Shown: piece after piece, positions 40,537-49,436 of the stretch | How positions within the stretch are numbered: the stretch's first letter is position 1 | Layout of the letters: each line of letters begins with the position of its first letter | Assembly: GCA_050187875.1 (NCBI GenBank) | Contig: JBFWXB010000006.1 | Location: forward strand, 1-64,000 | From: JAFKKS01 sp050187875 | GTDB taxonomy: Bacteria > Pseudomonadota > Alphaproteobacteria > Rhizobiales > Xanthobacteraceae | Length of the DNA: 64,000 nt | Direction: 5' to 3' | Notes under the pieces: model-generated | Told to the model about the DNA's origin: nothing | Seen by the model: only the letters and a program-made list of their open reading frames with translations | Database searches by the model: none | Program-made: the position numbers and the translations under genes

Positions 40537-41355
40537 TTACGCATCGATGATAGCGACGATCCGCAGAGTCCTCGGGTCGAGGATCAGGATCTCGTCCCGG
40601 ACCACGACATACTTATACCCGCGATAAGCCGGCACGATCTCGACGACGTCAGTGGGCACGTCATAGACGTGCACCGACCGCGGCACCACGGTGCCGACCG
40701 AAATCGAGAAGTTCACGTTCGAAACCGACTTCGACTTGACCGAGCTGCCGAAGTGCTGGCGAACCTGTGTCCGCTGCTCGGTGGTCAGCTTGGTCTCGGA
40801 GGACGAGGTCGACCCGGTATTGCCCTGCTCACGGGTGCGCTCGTTGGCCTGACCGGTGCTGCGGCCGCTACGCTCGGATTGGCCGGTTCGCTCGTGCTCA
40901 TCTTGCTTCGATTCGCCACGTTGCTGGCGACCCGATGTCCCTTCCCTGGAGTGAGCAGCCTCGCCGCGATTCTTGCCGGACATGCCTTCCTTGGACTGGC
41001 CGGTGTTGCCACGCCTCTCGGACTGGCCTTCCTTCTGAGTTTTTTCGCCGCGCTTCTCGGACTGGCTTTCCCGCGACTGGCCCGTGTTGCCGTTATGCGT
41101 GCCGGACTGCGCGCGGCCCTTGCCGGCACCCCTTTCCTCCGAACCCATGTTCTTCGAGGCGCCGCCGCCGCGCTCGTTCATGCCACCGGCACCGCCCTGC
41201 GAGCCGCCGCCCTGATGCATCGCGCCGCCCTGCGACGCGCCGCCGCCTCCAGCTCCGCCGCCCGCACCCCCACCGGGTTGAGTTTGCGCCGCTGCGAACG
41301 AGATACCCGCAAGCAGCGCGGCTGCGGCCGTGGTTGTCAAAAAGGTACGTTTCAT
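40537..41355 (-). CDS. DUF1236 protein with long disordered repeat region
   Basis: A 272-residue exported protein. A signal peptide spans about residues 1-23 (AGISFAAAQ). Residues 25-65 are Gly-rich, and residues 65-190 are a Gly/Ser/Gln/Glu/Arg region with a recurring GNTGQS motif and many Lys/Arg residues. The C-terminal 75 residues hold the DUF1236 motif (VPTDVVEIVPAYRGYKYVVV and a final IVAIIDA), which is the only conserved part. Function is unknown; such proteins lie in the envelope of Rhizobiales. It lies alone between rpmG and the NUDIX gene. Confidence 0.87.
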   Translation of the reverse strand: MKRTFLTTTAAAALLAGISFAAAQTQPGGGAGGGAGGGGASQGGAMHQGGGSQGGAGGMNERGGGASKNMGSEERGAGKGRAQSGTHNGNTGQSRESQSEKRGEKTQKEGQSERRGNTGQSKEGMSGKNRGEAAHSREGTSGRQQRGESKQDEHERTGQSERSGRSTGQANERTREQGNTGSTSSSETKLTTEQRTQVRQHFGSSVKSKSVSNVNFSISVGTVVPRSVHVYDVPTDVVEIVPAYRGYKYVVVRDEILILDPRTLRIVAIIDA

Positions 41356-41467
41356 CAGTTCCTCTCCGTTGTACCTCCCCGGTGCAGTCGGACGGCAACG
41401 CCTCGTGGGGGCCCAGGTTCCTGGAACTTTTCTAAACGTCCTCCCGCGAATTATGTCGCGATTTTGG

Positions 41468-42199
41468 TCAGATCAGCTCACGCGTGAAACGCCCGCGCAC
41501 CATTCGATAAAATGGAACAGGCTGGTCGGATTCGAGACCTGCGGCGATACGTGCCTCGAGCTCTTCCAGCATGACCACCGTGATCGTCGGCAGATCAAGT
41601 TGCCGCGCCTCGTTGAGCGGAATCCAAACCAGATCGTCGAATTCGCCGTCCGGTCCGACCGTGCCATCGAAGCGATGCGCGATGGACTTGGCGTCGACGG
41701 CGAAGAAGCGCGTATCGAACCGCCGCGGGCGGCGCGGCGGCGTGATGGCGCGGGCAATGAAATGAAGCGACGAGAGGTCGGGAGAAACCCCGGCATCCGC
41801 GAAAGGCTTCCAGCCTTCGCCGGGAATGGTGATCGCCTGGCCGTCCCGCCGTCCGATCACCACGCCGGTTTCCTCGCTCGTCTCGCGCAGCGCCGCGAGC
41901 GCGAGCGCGCGCGCCTTCGCCGCGGTCGGCCGGCGCACTTGCGTCAGCAACTGCCGCTCCATCTCCGGCGTGAAGGCGCCGAGCGTCGGCATGCGTCCGT
42001 CATAGGCTTCGACGCGGCCGCCAGGAAAGACGAACTTCCCCGGCATGAATTTGTGGCGGTCGTGCCGCCGCCCCATCATCACTTTCGGCTCCGCGCCGGT
42101 CCGATCGAGCACGATCAGCGTCGCCGCATCCCGCGGGCGCACATTCGGAAAGCTCTGGTCGCGCTCGGCGTCGGTCAGTTGTTTGGCGAGATCGTTCAT
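41468..42199 (-). CDS. NUDIX hydrolase
   Basis: A 243-residue NUDIX protein. The box is interrupted in the family manner: FPGGRVEAYDGR at the front, then about 30 residues, then AALRETSEETGV with the Glu ligands for Mg. It hydrolyses a nucleoside diphosphate linked to some moiety; the exact substrate is not known. A similar protein directly follows DUF983 in many Rhizobiales. Its start overlaps the DUF983 stop as ATGA. Confidence 0.9.
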   Translation of the reverse strand: MNDLAKQLTDAERDQSFPNVRPRDAATLIVLDRTGAEPKVMMGRRHDRHKFMPGKFVFPGGRVEAYDGRMPTLGAFTPEMERQLLTQVRRPTAAKARALALAALRETSEETGVVIGRRDGQAITIPGEGWKPFADAGVSPDLSSLHFIARAITPPRRPRRFDTRFFAVDAKSIAHRFDGTVGPDGEFDDLVWIPLNEARQLDLPTITVVMLEELEARIAAGLESDQPVPFYRMVRGRFTRELI

Positions 42200-42636
42200 C
42201 GTGAGGCCCCAACCTTGTTCGTGACGAGCGGGAAGGCGTTCGGATCGGCGCCGGCCTGCGGGTCGAATCCGTGCATGTAGTTTGCCCATTGCGCGGCGAC
42301 GATCACGCCCTTGACGGGCTGCAGCAGGCCGAGCGCCATGCCAATCGTCATCGGCAGCCATAATGCGGCGTGCATCCAGTAGGACGGCGCGAACGCGACT
42401 TCGACCGCGAGCGCGATCGGCACGACGAGGTGCCCGACGATCAGGATGACGAAATAGGCCGGCGCGTCATCGGCGCGCTGGTGATGCAGCGGCTCGCCGC
42501 ACGCGGGGCATTCATCGGACACCTTCAGAAAAGCACGGAACATCGCGCCCTTGCCGCAATTCGGGCAGCGGCAGAAGAAGCCGCGCGTCATCGCATTGAC
42601 GAGGTTGCGGGGCGATTTTGTGGGAACCACATTCAT
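42196..42636 (-). CDS. DUF983 membrane protein
   Basis: A 146-residue protein with an N-terminal CxxC-CxxC zinc-ribbon-like section (CRCPNCGKG and CPACGE) and two hydrophobic helices further on (about 60-85 and 90-110). The role of the family is not established. It is coupled to both neighbours: its start overlaps the rnr stop and its stop overlaps the NUDIX start, each as ATGA. Confidence 0.92.
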   Translation of the reverse strand: MNVVPTKSPRNLVNAMTRGFFCRCPNCGKGAMFRAFLKVSDECPACGEPLHHQRADDAPAYFVILIVGHLVVPIALAVEVAFAPSYWMHAALWLPMTIGMALGLLQPVKGVIVAAQWANYMHGFDPQAGADPNAFPLVTNKVGASR

Positions 42637-44936
42637 CGGCGGCCTTTTTTCTGGCGTTGTGCGTCACGGCGGGATCGTCTGGTCTTGCGGCTCGAGGCAT
42701 CCGCGTTTCGCTTGCCGCGAAACGGTTTAGCGCCGCGGCGACGCGACGGGGGCGCCTTTCCTTCCGACAGGAGCTCGAAACGCAAAGCTCCTGCGACCGG
42801 CGCGGCCTCGACGAGCCGCACGCTGACGCGATCGCCGAGGCGATGGGTCTCGCCGCTCGCCTGGCCGATCAAGGCATGATGCGCCTCTTCATAGAGGAAA
42901 TAATCGTTGCCAAGCGTCGAGGCGGGGATGAATCCATCCGCGCCCGTCTCGTCCAGCCGCACGAACAGGCCCGCGCGCGTCACGCCGGAGATGCGGCCCT
43001 CGAAGGTCGCGCCGATACGATCGGCAAGGAAATGCGCGATGAGCCGGTCGACCGTCTCGCGCTCCGCCTTCATGGCGCGCCGTTCGGCGGCGGAGATGCG
43101 CCCCGCAATTTCGCCGAGCGCCAGTGGGTCGGTCGCGTCGGGCAGGCCGTCGTCACCAAGCTTCAGGGCGCGGATGAGGCCACGATGCACGATCAAGTCG
43201 GCGTAACGGCGGATCGGCGAGGTGAAGTGCGCATAGCGGCGCAGCGTTAGGCCGAAGTGGCCGTAATTGTCGGCGGAGTATTCGGCTTGCGCCTGCGTGC
43301 GCAGGATCACATCGTTCACCAGCCGTTCGACGTCGGTGTCCTTCACCCGCGCGAGGATGCGGTTGAAGGCGTCCGGCTTGAGCACGGCGCCTTTCGGCAG
43401 GTTGATGTCAATCGTGCGCAGGAACTCGCGCAGCGCCTCGATCTTTTCGAGCGAAGGCTCGTCGTGCACGCGATAGACGAGCGGGACACGCGCTCTCTCC
43501 AGCGTCTCCGCCGCCGCGACGTTGGCGAGGATCATGAACTCCTCGATCAGCTTGTGCGCATCGAGGCGCTCGGGGACTGTAATGCGATCGACGGTCCCGT
43601 CGGGTTTGAGGAGGATCTTGCGCTCCGGCACGTCGAGGTCGAGCGGTTCGCGCGTGTCACGCGCTTTCTTCAGCACGCCATAGGCCGCGTAAAGCGGTGC
43701 AAGAACGCCGCGCACGATGTCTTTGGGAACGCTGTCGGTTTGTCCGTCGATGGCGGCTTGCGCTTGGGTGTAGCTGAGCTTCGCGTGCGAGCGCATCAGT
43801 ACACGATGGAACGTGTGCGAGCGCTTGCGCCCGTCGGCGCCGACGATCATGCGCACGGCAAGCGCGGGGCGATCCTCGTCCGGACGCAGCGAGCAAAGGT
43901 CGTTCGAGATGCGCTCCGGCAGCATCGGCACGACCCGGTCGGGGAAATAGACCGAGTTGCCACGAACGAGCGCCTCGCGATCGAGCGCGGAGCCCGGCCG
44001 CACGTAATAGGCAACGTCCGCGATGGCGGCGGTGAGGATATGCCCGCCGCGATTGTCCGGATCGGGATCGGGCGCGGCGTGTACCGCGTCGTCGTGATCC
44101 TTGGCGTCGGCTGGGTCGATGGTGACGAGCGCGAGGTCGCGCCAATCCTCGCGGCCTTTGAGGGTCGCCGGGCGTGCGGCCTCGGCTTCGGCAAGGGCCG
44201 CGGCCGGAAAGACATGCGGGATTTCGTGCGCGTGAATGGCGATCAGGCTCACCGCCTTCTCGCTGCGCAGCGAGCCGAGCTTCTCGCGCACCCGCGCAGT
44301 CGGCAAGCCAAAGCGGCCCTGCCGGCTGATTTCCGCGGCGATGAGGTCGCCGTCTTGCGCGCCCTCGCTCGCGCCGGGCGGGATCGCCAATTCGCGACCA
44401 AGCTGCTTCTTGTCGACCGGAACGAGACGGCCGCCGCCGTTCGGCAGGCTGCGGAAGATGCCGAGCACGCGATGCTTGGCGCGGTCGAGCACCTTGATAA
44501 CGCGACCGGTGTGGACGCCTTCGTCGATCGCCGAGCCGTCCTGGATGCGCAAAAGCGCTCGGTCGCCGATACCGGCGGCTTCCCCAGGGCGCGCCTTGCG
44601 CGGCGTCACGACGCGGATGCGGGGCGGCGCGCCATGCGCCTCTTCATCCCATTCGGTCGGGCGGGCGATGAGGTCGCCGTCGCGATCGCGGGAGACAATG
44701 TCGGCGAGCACAGTTGAGGGGAGGTGACCGGGGCGCTTCAGCTTCCTGCGCGAGCGCTCGAGCCGGCCTTCGTCGGCAAGGTCGCGCAGCATGTCCTTAA
44801 GGCGGGCGCGTTCGGCGTTTTTCAGGCCGAAGGCACGAGCGATCTCGCGCGTGCCGACATCACCGGAATGGGTTTCGATGAAGGCGAGAATGTCTTCTTT
44901 CGTCGGGGGTTGAGAGGGTTTTATGATTCTATTCAA
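42633..44936 (-). CDS. rnr: Ribonuclease R
   Basis: A 767-residue 3'-5' exoribonuclease of the RNB family. The active-site carboxylates are in TIDPADAKDHDDAV (about residue 275). The order is an N-terminal winged-helix part, cold-shock domains, the RNB core, and an S1 domain near residues 640-720. It ends in a Lys/Arg-rich tail after residue 730. It degrades structured RNA and takes part in RNA quality control. The only plausible start is a TTG at 44936, 33 bases after the topA stop, with a weak ribosome site. It overlaps DUF983 as ATGA. Confidence 0.95.
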   Translation of the reverse strand: MNRIIKPSQPPTKEDILAFIETHSGDVGTREIARAFGLKNAERARLKDMLRDLADEGRLERSRRKLKRPGHLPSTVLADIVSRDRDGDLIARPTEWDEEAHGAPPRIRVVTPRKARPGEAAGIGDRALLRIQDGSAIDEGVHTGRVIKVLDRAKHRVLGIFRSLPNGGGRLVPVDKKQLGRELAIPPGASEGAQDGDLIAAEISRQGRFGLPTARVREKLGSLRSEKAVSLIAIHAHEIPHVFPAAALAEAEAARPATLKGREDWRDLALVTIDPADAKDHDDAVHAAPDPDPDNRGGHILTAAIADVAYYVRPGSALDREALVRGNSVYFPDRVVPMLPERISNDLCSLRPDEDRPALAVRMIVGADGRKRSHTFHRVLMRSHAKLSYTQAQAAIDGQTDSVPKDIVRGVLAPLYAAYGVLKKARDTREPLDLDVPERKILLKPDGTVDRITVPERLDAHKLIEEFMILANVAAAETLERARVPLVYRVHDEPSLEKIEALREFLRTIDINLPKGAVLKPDAFNRILARVKDTDVERLVNDVILRTQAQAEYSADNYGHFGLTLRRYAHFTSPIRRYADLIVHRGLIRALKLGDDGLPDATDPLALGEIAGRISAAERRAMKAERETVDRLIAHFLADRIGATFEGRISGVTRAGLFVRLDETGADGFIPASTLGNDYFLYEEAHHALIGQASGETHRLGDRVSVRLVEAAPVAGALRFELLSEGKAPPSRRRGAKPFRGKRNADASSRKTRRSRRDAQRQKKGRR

Positions 44937-44969
44937 GAGATTGAGGGTTCCAAAATGCCGGCGGCGGTT

Positions 44970-47663
44970 TTAATGGCCCGCCGCCTTTCGCGACTTGGCT
45001 GCAGCTTTCGCCGGCGCCTTTGCCGCTTTCGGTTTCTTTGAGGCGGGCGGCTTGGCCGCCGCCCTGGGTTTCGGAGTTGCGGCAGTCTTGCCGCGTTTGG
45101 CCGGCGTCGCTTTGCGGGCCGGGCGCTTGCCCGCTTTGCCGCCGCCTTTGGCGATCCGCTCTTCGAGGAGCGCGACGGCTTCTTCCAATGTGATCGCATC
45201 CGGCGCCTTGTCGCGCGGCAGCGTCGCGTTGACGCCGTCGTGGCTTACATAGGCGCCGTAGCGGCCGTTTTTAACGGCGATCACGCCGCCTTTTTGCGGA
45301 TGGTCGCCGAGCGGACGGCCCGGATCGGCGGCGCCACGGCGCCCGCGCCCGCCTTTGAGCGCCTTCTCCGCGATCAGTGTCACGGCGCGGTTGAGGCCGA
45401 CATTGAGGACGTCGTCGCCGGCCTCAAGGCTCGCATACGTCTTCTGATGCTGCACATAGGGTCCGAAGCGGCCGATACCCGCCATGATCGGGTCGCCCGT
45501 CTCGGGATGCTTTCCGACGAGGCGTGGGAGCGACAGCAGCGCCAGCGCCTTTTCCAGGTCGATGTCGTCGAGCGCTTGACCCTTCGGGATGCTGGCGCGC
45601 TTCGGCTTCTCGCCTTCAGCGCCTTCGCCCAATTGCAGATAGGGGCCAAACCGGCCCGCGCGCAGCGAAACCTCGAGCCCGCTTTCCGGGTCCGTGCCGA
45701 GCACGCGATTGCCGCCGTTCGCGCCAGCGTCACCATCGCCCGATGCTGCGAACTGCCGCGTAAAGCGGCACTCCGGATAATTCGAGCAGCCGACGAAGGC
45801 GCCGAAGCGGCCGAGCTTGATCGAGAGCCGGCCGGTGCCGCAACTCGGACACTGACGCGGATCGCTTCCGTCCGCGCGCGGCGGGAAGATGTGCGGCGCC
45901 AGCAGCTTGTCGAGCGCGTCGAGCACCTCGCCGATGCGCAAGTCCTTGATGTCGTCGACATTGCCGATGAAGTCGCGCCAGAAGTCGCGAAGGAGCGCGC
46001 GCCAGTCGACCTCGTTGTTCGAGACGCGGTCGAGCTGCTCCTCGAGCGACGCGGTGAAGTCGTATTCGACGTAGCGCGAGAAGAAGCTTTCCAGGAACGC
46101 GATGACGAGCCGCCCCTTATCCTCCGCCATGAGGCGGCGCTTTTCGAGCCGCACGTAGCCGCGGTCCTGCAGCACCTGAAGGATCGCCGCGTAGGTCGAG
46201 GGCCGGCCGATGCCGAGTTCTTCCATGCGCTTGACGAGCGAGGCTTCCGAGTAGCGCGGCGGCGGCTCGGTGAAATGCTGGTCGGCGGTGATCGACCTGC
46301 GCTCCAGCGGCTCGCCCGCGCTCATCGCCGGGAGGCGGCGGGAATCCTCGTCCTCGTCGCCGTCGTCGCGGCCTTCCTGATAGAGCGTCAGGAAGCCGTC
46401 GAACTGCACGACGGTGCCGGTCGCGCGCAGATCGAGCATGCGGGCACCGACCTTCGCCGCGATGTCCACGGTCGTGCGCTCGAGCTCGGCGGATTCCATC
46501 TGGCTCGCCAGCGCCCGCAGCCAGATCAACTCGTAGAGACGCGCCTGATCGGACTCCAGATACTTCGCCACTTGGCGCGGGCGCCGCGACAGGTCGGTCG
46601 GGCGGATGGCCTCGTGAGCTTCCTGCGCGTTCTTGGCTTTGACCTGATAGCGCCGCGGCGCGCCCGGCACATAGCGGTCGCCATAGTCGGAGCCGATAAC
46701 GCGCCGCGCGGCCGAGATCGCCTCGTCGGCCATCTGCACGCCGTCGGTACGCATATAGGTGATGAGACCGACGGTCTCGCCGCCGATATCGGCGCCTTCA
46801 TAGAGGCGCTGCGCGATGCGCATCGTATGTGCCGGCGCGAGCCCGAGCTTGCGACTAGCCTCCTGCTGCAGCGTCGAGGTGGTGAAAGGGGGTGGCGGAT
46901 GCCGCTTGGTGGGCTTTGCCTCGACATTGGCGACGGAGAAGGTCGCGGTCTCGAGCGCCTTCTTGAAGGCTTCGGCTTCCGCACCCGAGCCGACATCGAG
47001 GCGCTGGATCTTCTTGCCGTCGGCGCCCACAAGGCGCGCTTCGAAGGTTTCCGCGCGCGGCGTCGCGAGGAGGGCGGCGATCGACCAATATTCGCGCGGC
47101 ACGAATTTCTCGATCTCCACCTCGCGATCGGTGACGAGACGTAGCGCAACCGATTGCACGCGCCCCGCCGAGCGCGCGCCGGGGAGCTTGCGCCACAGCA
47201 CCGGCGAGAGGGTGAAGCCGACGAGATAGTCGAGCGCGCGGCGCGCAAGATAAGCGTCGACCAACGCCGCGTCGATCTCGCGCGGATGCTTCATCGCATC
47301 GGTGACGGCCTGCTTGGTGATCGCGTTGAAGACGACGCGCTCGACACGCTGGCCTTTCAGCGCGTGCTTTTGCTTCAGCACTTCGAGAACGTGCCAGGAG
47401 ATGGCTTCGCCTTCGCGGTCCGGGTCGGTCGCGAGGATGAGCTTGTCGGCGCTCTTCACCGCGCGGGTGATGTCGGCCAGGCGCTTCTGCGCCTTGGCGT
47501 CGACCTCCCAGATCATTTTGAAGTCGGCGTCAGGGTCGACCGAGCCGTTCTTCGGCGGCAGGTCGCGAACATGGCCGAACGACGCCAGAACCTCGTATCC
47601 GGGTCCCAGGTACTTATTGATGGTCTTGGCTTTGGCCGGCGATTCGACGACGACGACGTTCAT
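44970..47663 (-). CDS. topA: DNA topoisomerase I
   Basis: An 897-residue type IA topoisomerase. The TOPRIM domain starts at VVVESPAKAKTINKYLG and has ATDPDREGEAI. The active-site Tyr is in GLITYMRTDG. Zinc-finger repeats with CPSCGTG and CSNYPECRF follow, then several topoisomerase C-terminal repeats (GRFGPYLQLG, GRFGPYVQH, GRYGAYVSH). A Lys/Ala-rich basic tail of about 60 residues ends it. It relaxes negative supercoils. rnr follows after 33 bases. Confidence 0.97.
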   Translation of the reverse strand: MNVVVVESPAKAKTINKYLGPGYEVLASFGHVRDLPPKNGSVDPDADFKMIWEVDAKAQKRLADITRAVKSADKLILATDPDREGEAISWHVLEVLKQKHALKGQRVERVVFNAITKQAVTDAMKHPREIDAALVDAYLARRALDYLVGFTLSPVLWRKLPGARSAGRVQSVALRLVTDREVEIEKFVPREYWSIAALLATPRAETFEARLVGADGKKIQRLDVGSGAEAEAFKKALETATFSVANVEAKPTKRHPPPPFTTSTLQQEASRKLGLAPAHTMRIAQRLYEGADIGGETVGLITYMRTDGVQMADEAISAARRVIGSDYGDRYVPGAPRRYQVKAKNAQEAHEAIRPTDLSRRPRQVAKYLESDQARLYELIWLRALASQMESAELERTTVDIAAKVGARMLDLRATGTVVQFDGFLTLYQEGRDDGDEDEDSRRLPAMSAGEPLERRSITADQHFTEPPPRYSEASLVKRMEELGIGRPSTYAAILQVLQDRGYVRLEKRRLMAEDKGRLVIAFLESFFSRYVEYDFTASLEEQLDRVSNNEVDWRALLRDFWRDFIGNVDDIKDLRIGEVLDALDKLLAPHIFPPRADGSDPRQCPSCGTGRLSIKLGRFGAFVGCSNYPECRFTRQFAASGDGDAGANGGNRVLGTDPESGLEVSLRAGRFGPYLQLGEGAEGEKPKRASIPKGQALDDIDLEKALALLSLPRLVGKHPETGDPIMAGIGRFGPYVQHQKTYASLEAGDDVLNVGLNRAVTLIAEKALKGGRGRRGAADPGRPLGDHPQKGGVIAVKNGRYGAYVSHDGVNATLPRDKAPDAITLEEAVALLEERIAKGGGKAGKRPARKATPAKRGKTAATPKPRAAAKPPASKKPKAAKAPAKAAAKSRKAAGH

Positions 47664-47837
47664 GAGCTCGAAATTGTGAGGGTTTTTGCCGGGCGGCCCC
47701 GGAGCCGGGCGCCACAATCGCGGCGGAACATGGGTAATCGGACCATGACTGTCAAATAAGCCTCCGTGCTGCAGGCAAATACTGCAACTTTTAAGAGCGA
47801 AATTGAGATATAGCTCGCGATAGTATATTATGTGCTC

Positions 47838-48053
47838 ATGTTCGGTGCGAAGAAGAAGCCGCAAGGGCAGCCGCTTGAGACCCCGTCAGCGGAACGAATC
47901 GCTTCGGCCCGCTATCTCGCCGACATGGCCGCGCAATGTGCCCGGCTGGCGCGTTCCAATGGCTTGGACGGCCTGGGCTATCTTTTTGACATGGCGCATC
48001 TGGAAGCCCGCAACGCTGCGGGCGAGCGCGGCCGGCCGGAGACAATGTCCTAG
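47838..48053 (+). CDS. Small conserved-looking protein between topA and dprA
   Basis: A 71-residue helical protein of unknown function. The segment AERIASARYLADMAAQCARLARSNGLDGLGYLFDMAHLEARN looks like a single helical hairpin with leucines in register. It is transcribed away from topA and towards dprA, ending three bases before the dprA stop. A GTG six bases earlier is also in frame. No function can be given. The rest of the block is conserved housekeeping DNA, which makes a functional gene more likely than a chance frame. Confidence 0.6.
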   Translation: MFGAKKKPQGQPLETPSAERIASARYLADMAAQCARLARSNGLDGLGYLFDMAHLEARNAAGERGRPETMS

Positions 48054-48056
48054 CGC

Positions 48057-49178
48057 CTAGCCGAGATTGAGCGAAACAAGCCCGCCGGGATGACGATCCA
48101 GACGGCCAGCGATCTCGAGTTCAAGCAAGACCGTCCGCACGATCGCGGGCCCACGGCCCGAAAGGCGCACCAGGTCATCGATGCTGACGGGCGTCGGGCC
48201 GAGGAGCCCGACGATCTGCGCGCGCTCGCCCGCGGCTGGTTCCTGCAGCCCGTCAGGGTCGCGTGACGGCTCTTCGAAGGGCGATGGCAGGGGCCGCTCG
48301 AACATCGGCGTGAGGACGGGCAGAAGGTCGTCCACGCCGGTGACAAGCGTCGCGCCTTGCTTGAGGAGGCCGTTCGTTCCTTCGTTGCGCGGATCGAGCG
48401 GCGAGCCCGGAACGGCGAAGACTTCGCGACCTTGCTCGAGCGCCAGGCGCGCGGTGATGAGCGAGCCGGACCGCCGTGCGGCCTCGATCACCAGCACGCC
48501 GGCTGAAAGGCCCGATACGATGCGATTGCGGCGTGGGAAGTCGCGTGCACGCGCCTCCCATCGCATCGGCATTTCGGTGAGCGCCGCGCCGTTCTCCTGA
48601 ATTTGTCTGAACAGCTCTGCGTGCTCCGGCGGATAGATGCGATCGAGCCCTCCGGCGAGGGCCGCGACGGTCCCGGTGGCGAGGCTGCCGCGATGGGCGG
48701 CGGCGTCGATCCCGCGCGCCAGGCCGGAAACGATCACGACGCCCGCGCCGCCGAGCTCCCGCGCGAGCCGCTCCGCGAATTTCATGCCGGCGGCCGAGGC
48801 GTTGCGCGCACCGACGATCGCAAGCGTTGCGACGCTCGCGACCGAGAGCTGGCCAAGCGCAAACAGGATCGGCGGCGCGTCGTCGATGGCCCGCAGGCGC
48901 GGCGGATAATCCGGCTCGCCTAGCGCGACGATGACGGCGCCAATGGCGGCGGCCGCGGCCATCTCCCGCTCGGCGTCCTCGCGCGAACAGATGCGCCCGG
49001 GCGCCTGCGCGCCGCCACGGCGTGCCAGGGCAGGGAGGGCGTCCAGTGCCGCTGCCGCGCCGCCGAAATGGTTGAGCAACGAACGGAAAGTTCGCGGTCC
49101 CACATTCTCGCTGCGAATGAGCCGCAGCCAGTCGAGCCGCTGGGCGTCTGTCAGCCGGATTCCGGTTTTGGCGAGCAC
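48057..49178 (-). CDS. dprA: DNA-processing protein DprA
   Basis: A 373-residue protein of the DprA/Smf family. The Rossmann part shows VGARNASAAGMKFAERLA, SGLARGIDAAAHRGSLA, GGLDRIYPPEH and the FPRRNRIVSGLS loop. The C-terminal winged-helix DpnA-like domain begins about residue 310. It loads RecA onto incoming single-stranded DNA during transformation; many non-competent bacteria also carry it. I chose the GTG at 49178, six bases after GGGGGA; a GTG at 49226 is further upstream. Confidence 0.93.
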   Translation of the reverse strand: MLAKTGIRLTDAQRLDWLRLIRSENVGPRTFRSLLNHFGGAAAALDALPALARRGGAQAPGRICSREDAEREMAAAAAIGAVIVALGEPDYPPRLRAIDDAPPILFALGQLSVASVATLAIVGARNASAAGMKFAERLARELGGAGVVIVSGLARGIDAAAHRGSLATGTVAALAGGLDRIYPPEHAELFRQIQENGAALTEMPMRWEARARDFPRRNRIVSGLSAGVLVIEAARRSGSLITARLALEQGREVFAVPGSPLDPRNEGTNGLLKQGATLVTGVDDLLPVLTPMFERPLPSPFEEPSRDPDGLQEPAAGERAQIVGLLGPTPVSIDDLVRLSGRGPAIVRTVLLELEIAGRLDRHPGGLVSLNLG

Positions 49179-49304
49179 GCGCGTTCCCCCAGCTTCGCGC
49201 GCAAATCTTGGACTGTACGGATGCACCTGTACAAGTCTTACGTGCAGCCGAGTGTCCTTCGGAGGAAAATTGCGCTATTATGGGCTTGGGTCGTGCCGGC
49301 TAGG

Positions 49305-49349
49305 AGCAATTCCAGGAAAGTGGAAACCGGCTTTCCGTCCGGAATTGCG
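49305..49349. repeat. Class 5 palindromic repeat, copy B
   Basis: AGCAATTCCAGGAAAGTGGA ... TTCCGTCCGGAATTGCG, nearly identical to the element after rlmE at 34791. It lies between the divergent dprA and radical SAM genes, about 90 bases upstream of the latter. Confidence 0.88.
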
Positions 49350-49367
49350 AGAACGAAGACGTAGAGC

Positions 49368-49394
49368 GATCATCGATTCTATGAAACGATGATC
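49368..49394. promoter_or_regulatory. Inverted repeat upstream of radical SAM paralogue 2
   Basis: GATCATCG and its exact complement CGATGATC flank 11 bases, ending 42 bases before the start of the radical SAM gene. It may be an operator or a leader-RNA hairpin. No equivalent was found before the first paralogue. Confidence 0.4.
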
Positions 49395-49436
49395 CGCTGT
49401 ACGGGGTGGGGCGGCGCGTACGACCGGAGGGGATGA

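Noticed and set aside
45240..47144. 634-codon plus-strand open frame opposite topA
   Set aside because: Antisense shadow of topA, with no ribosome site or family similarity.
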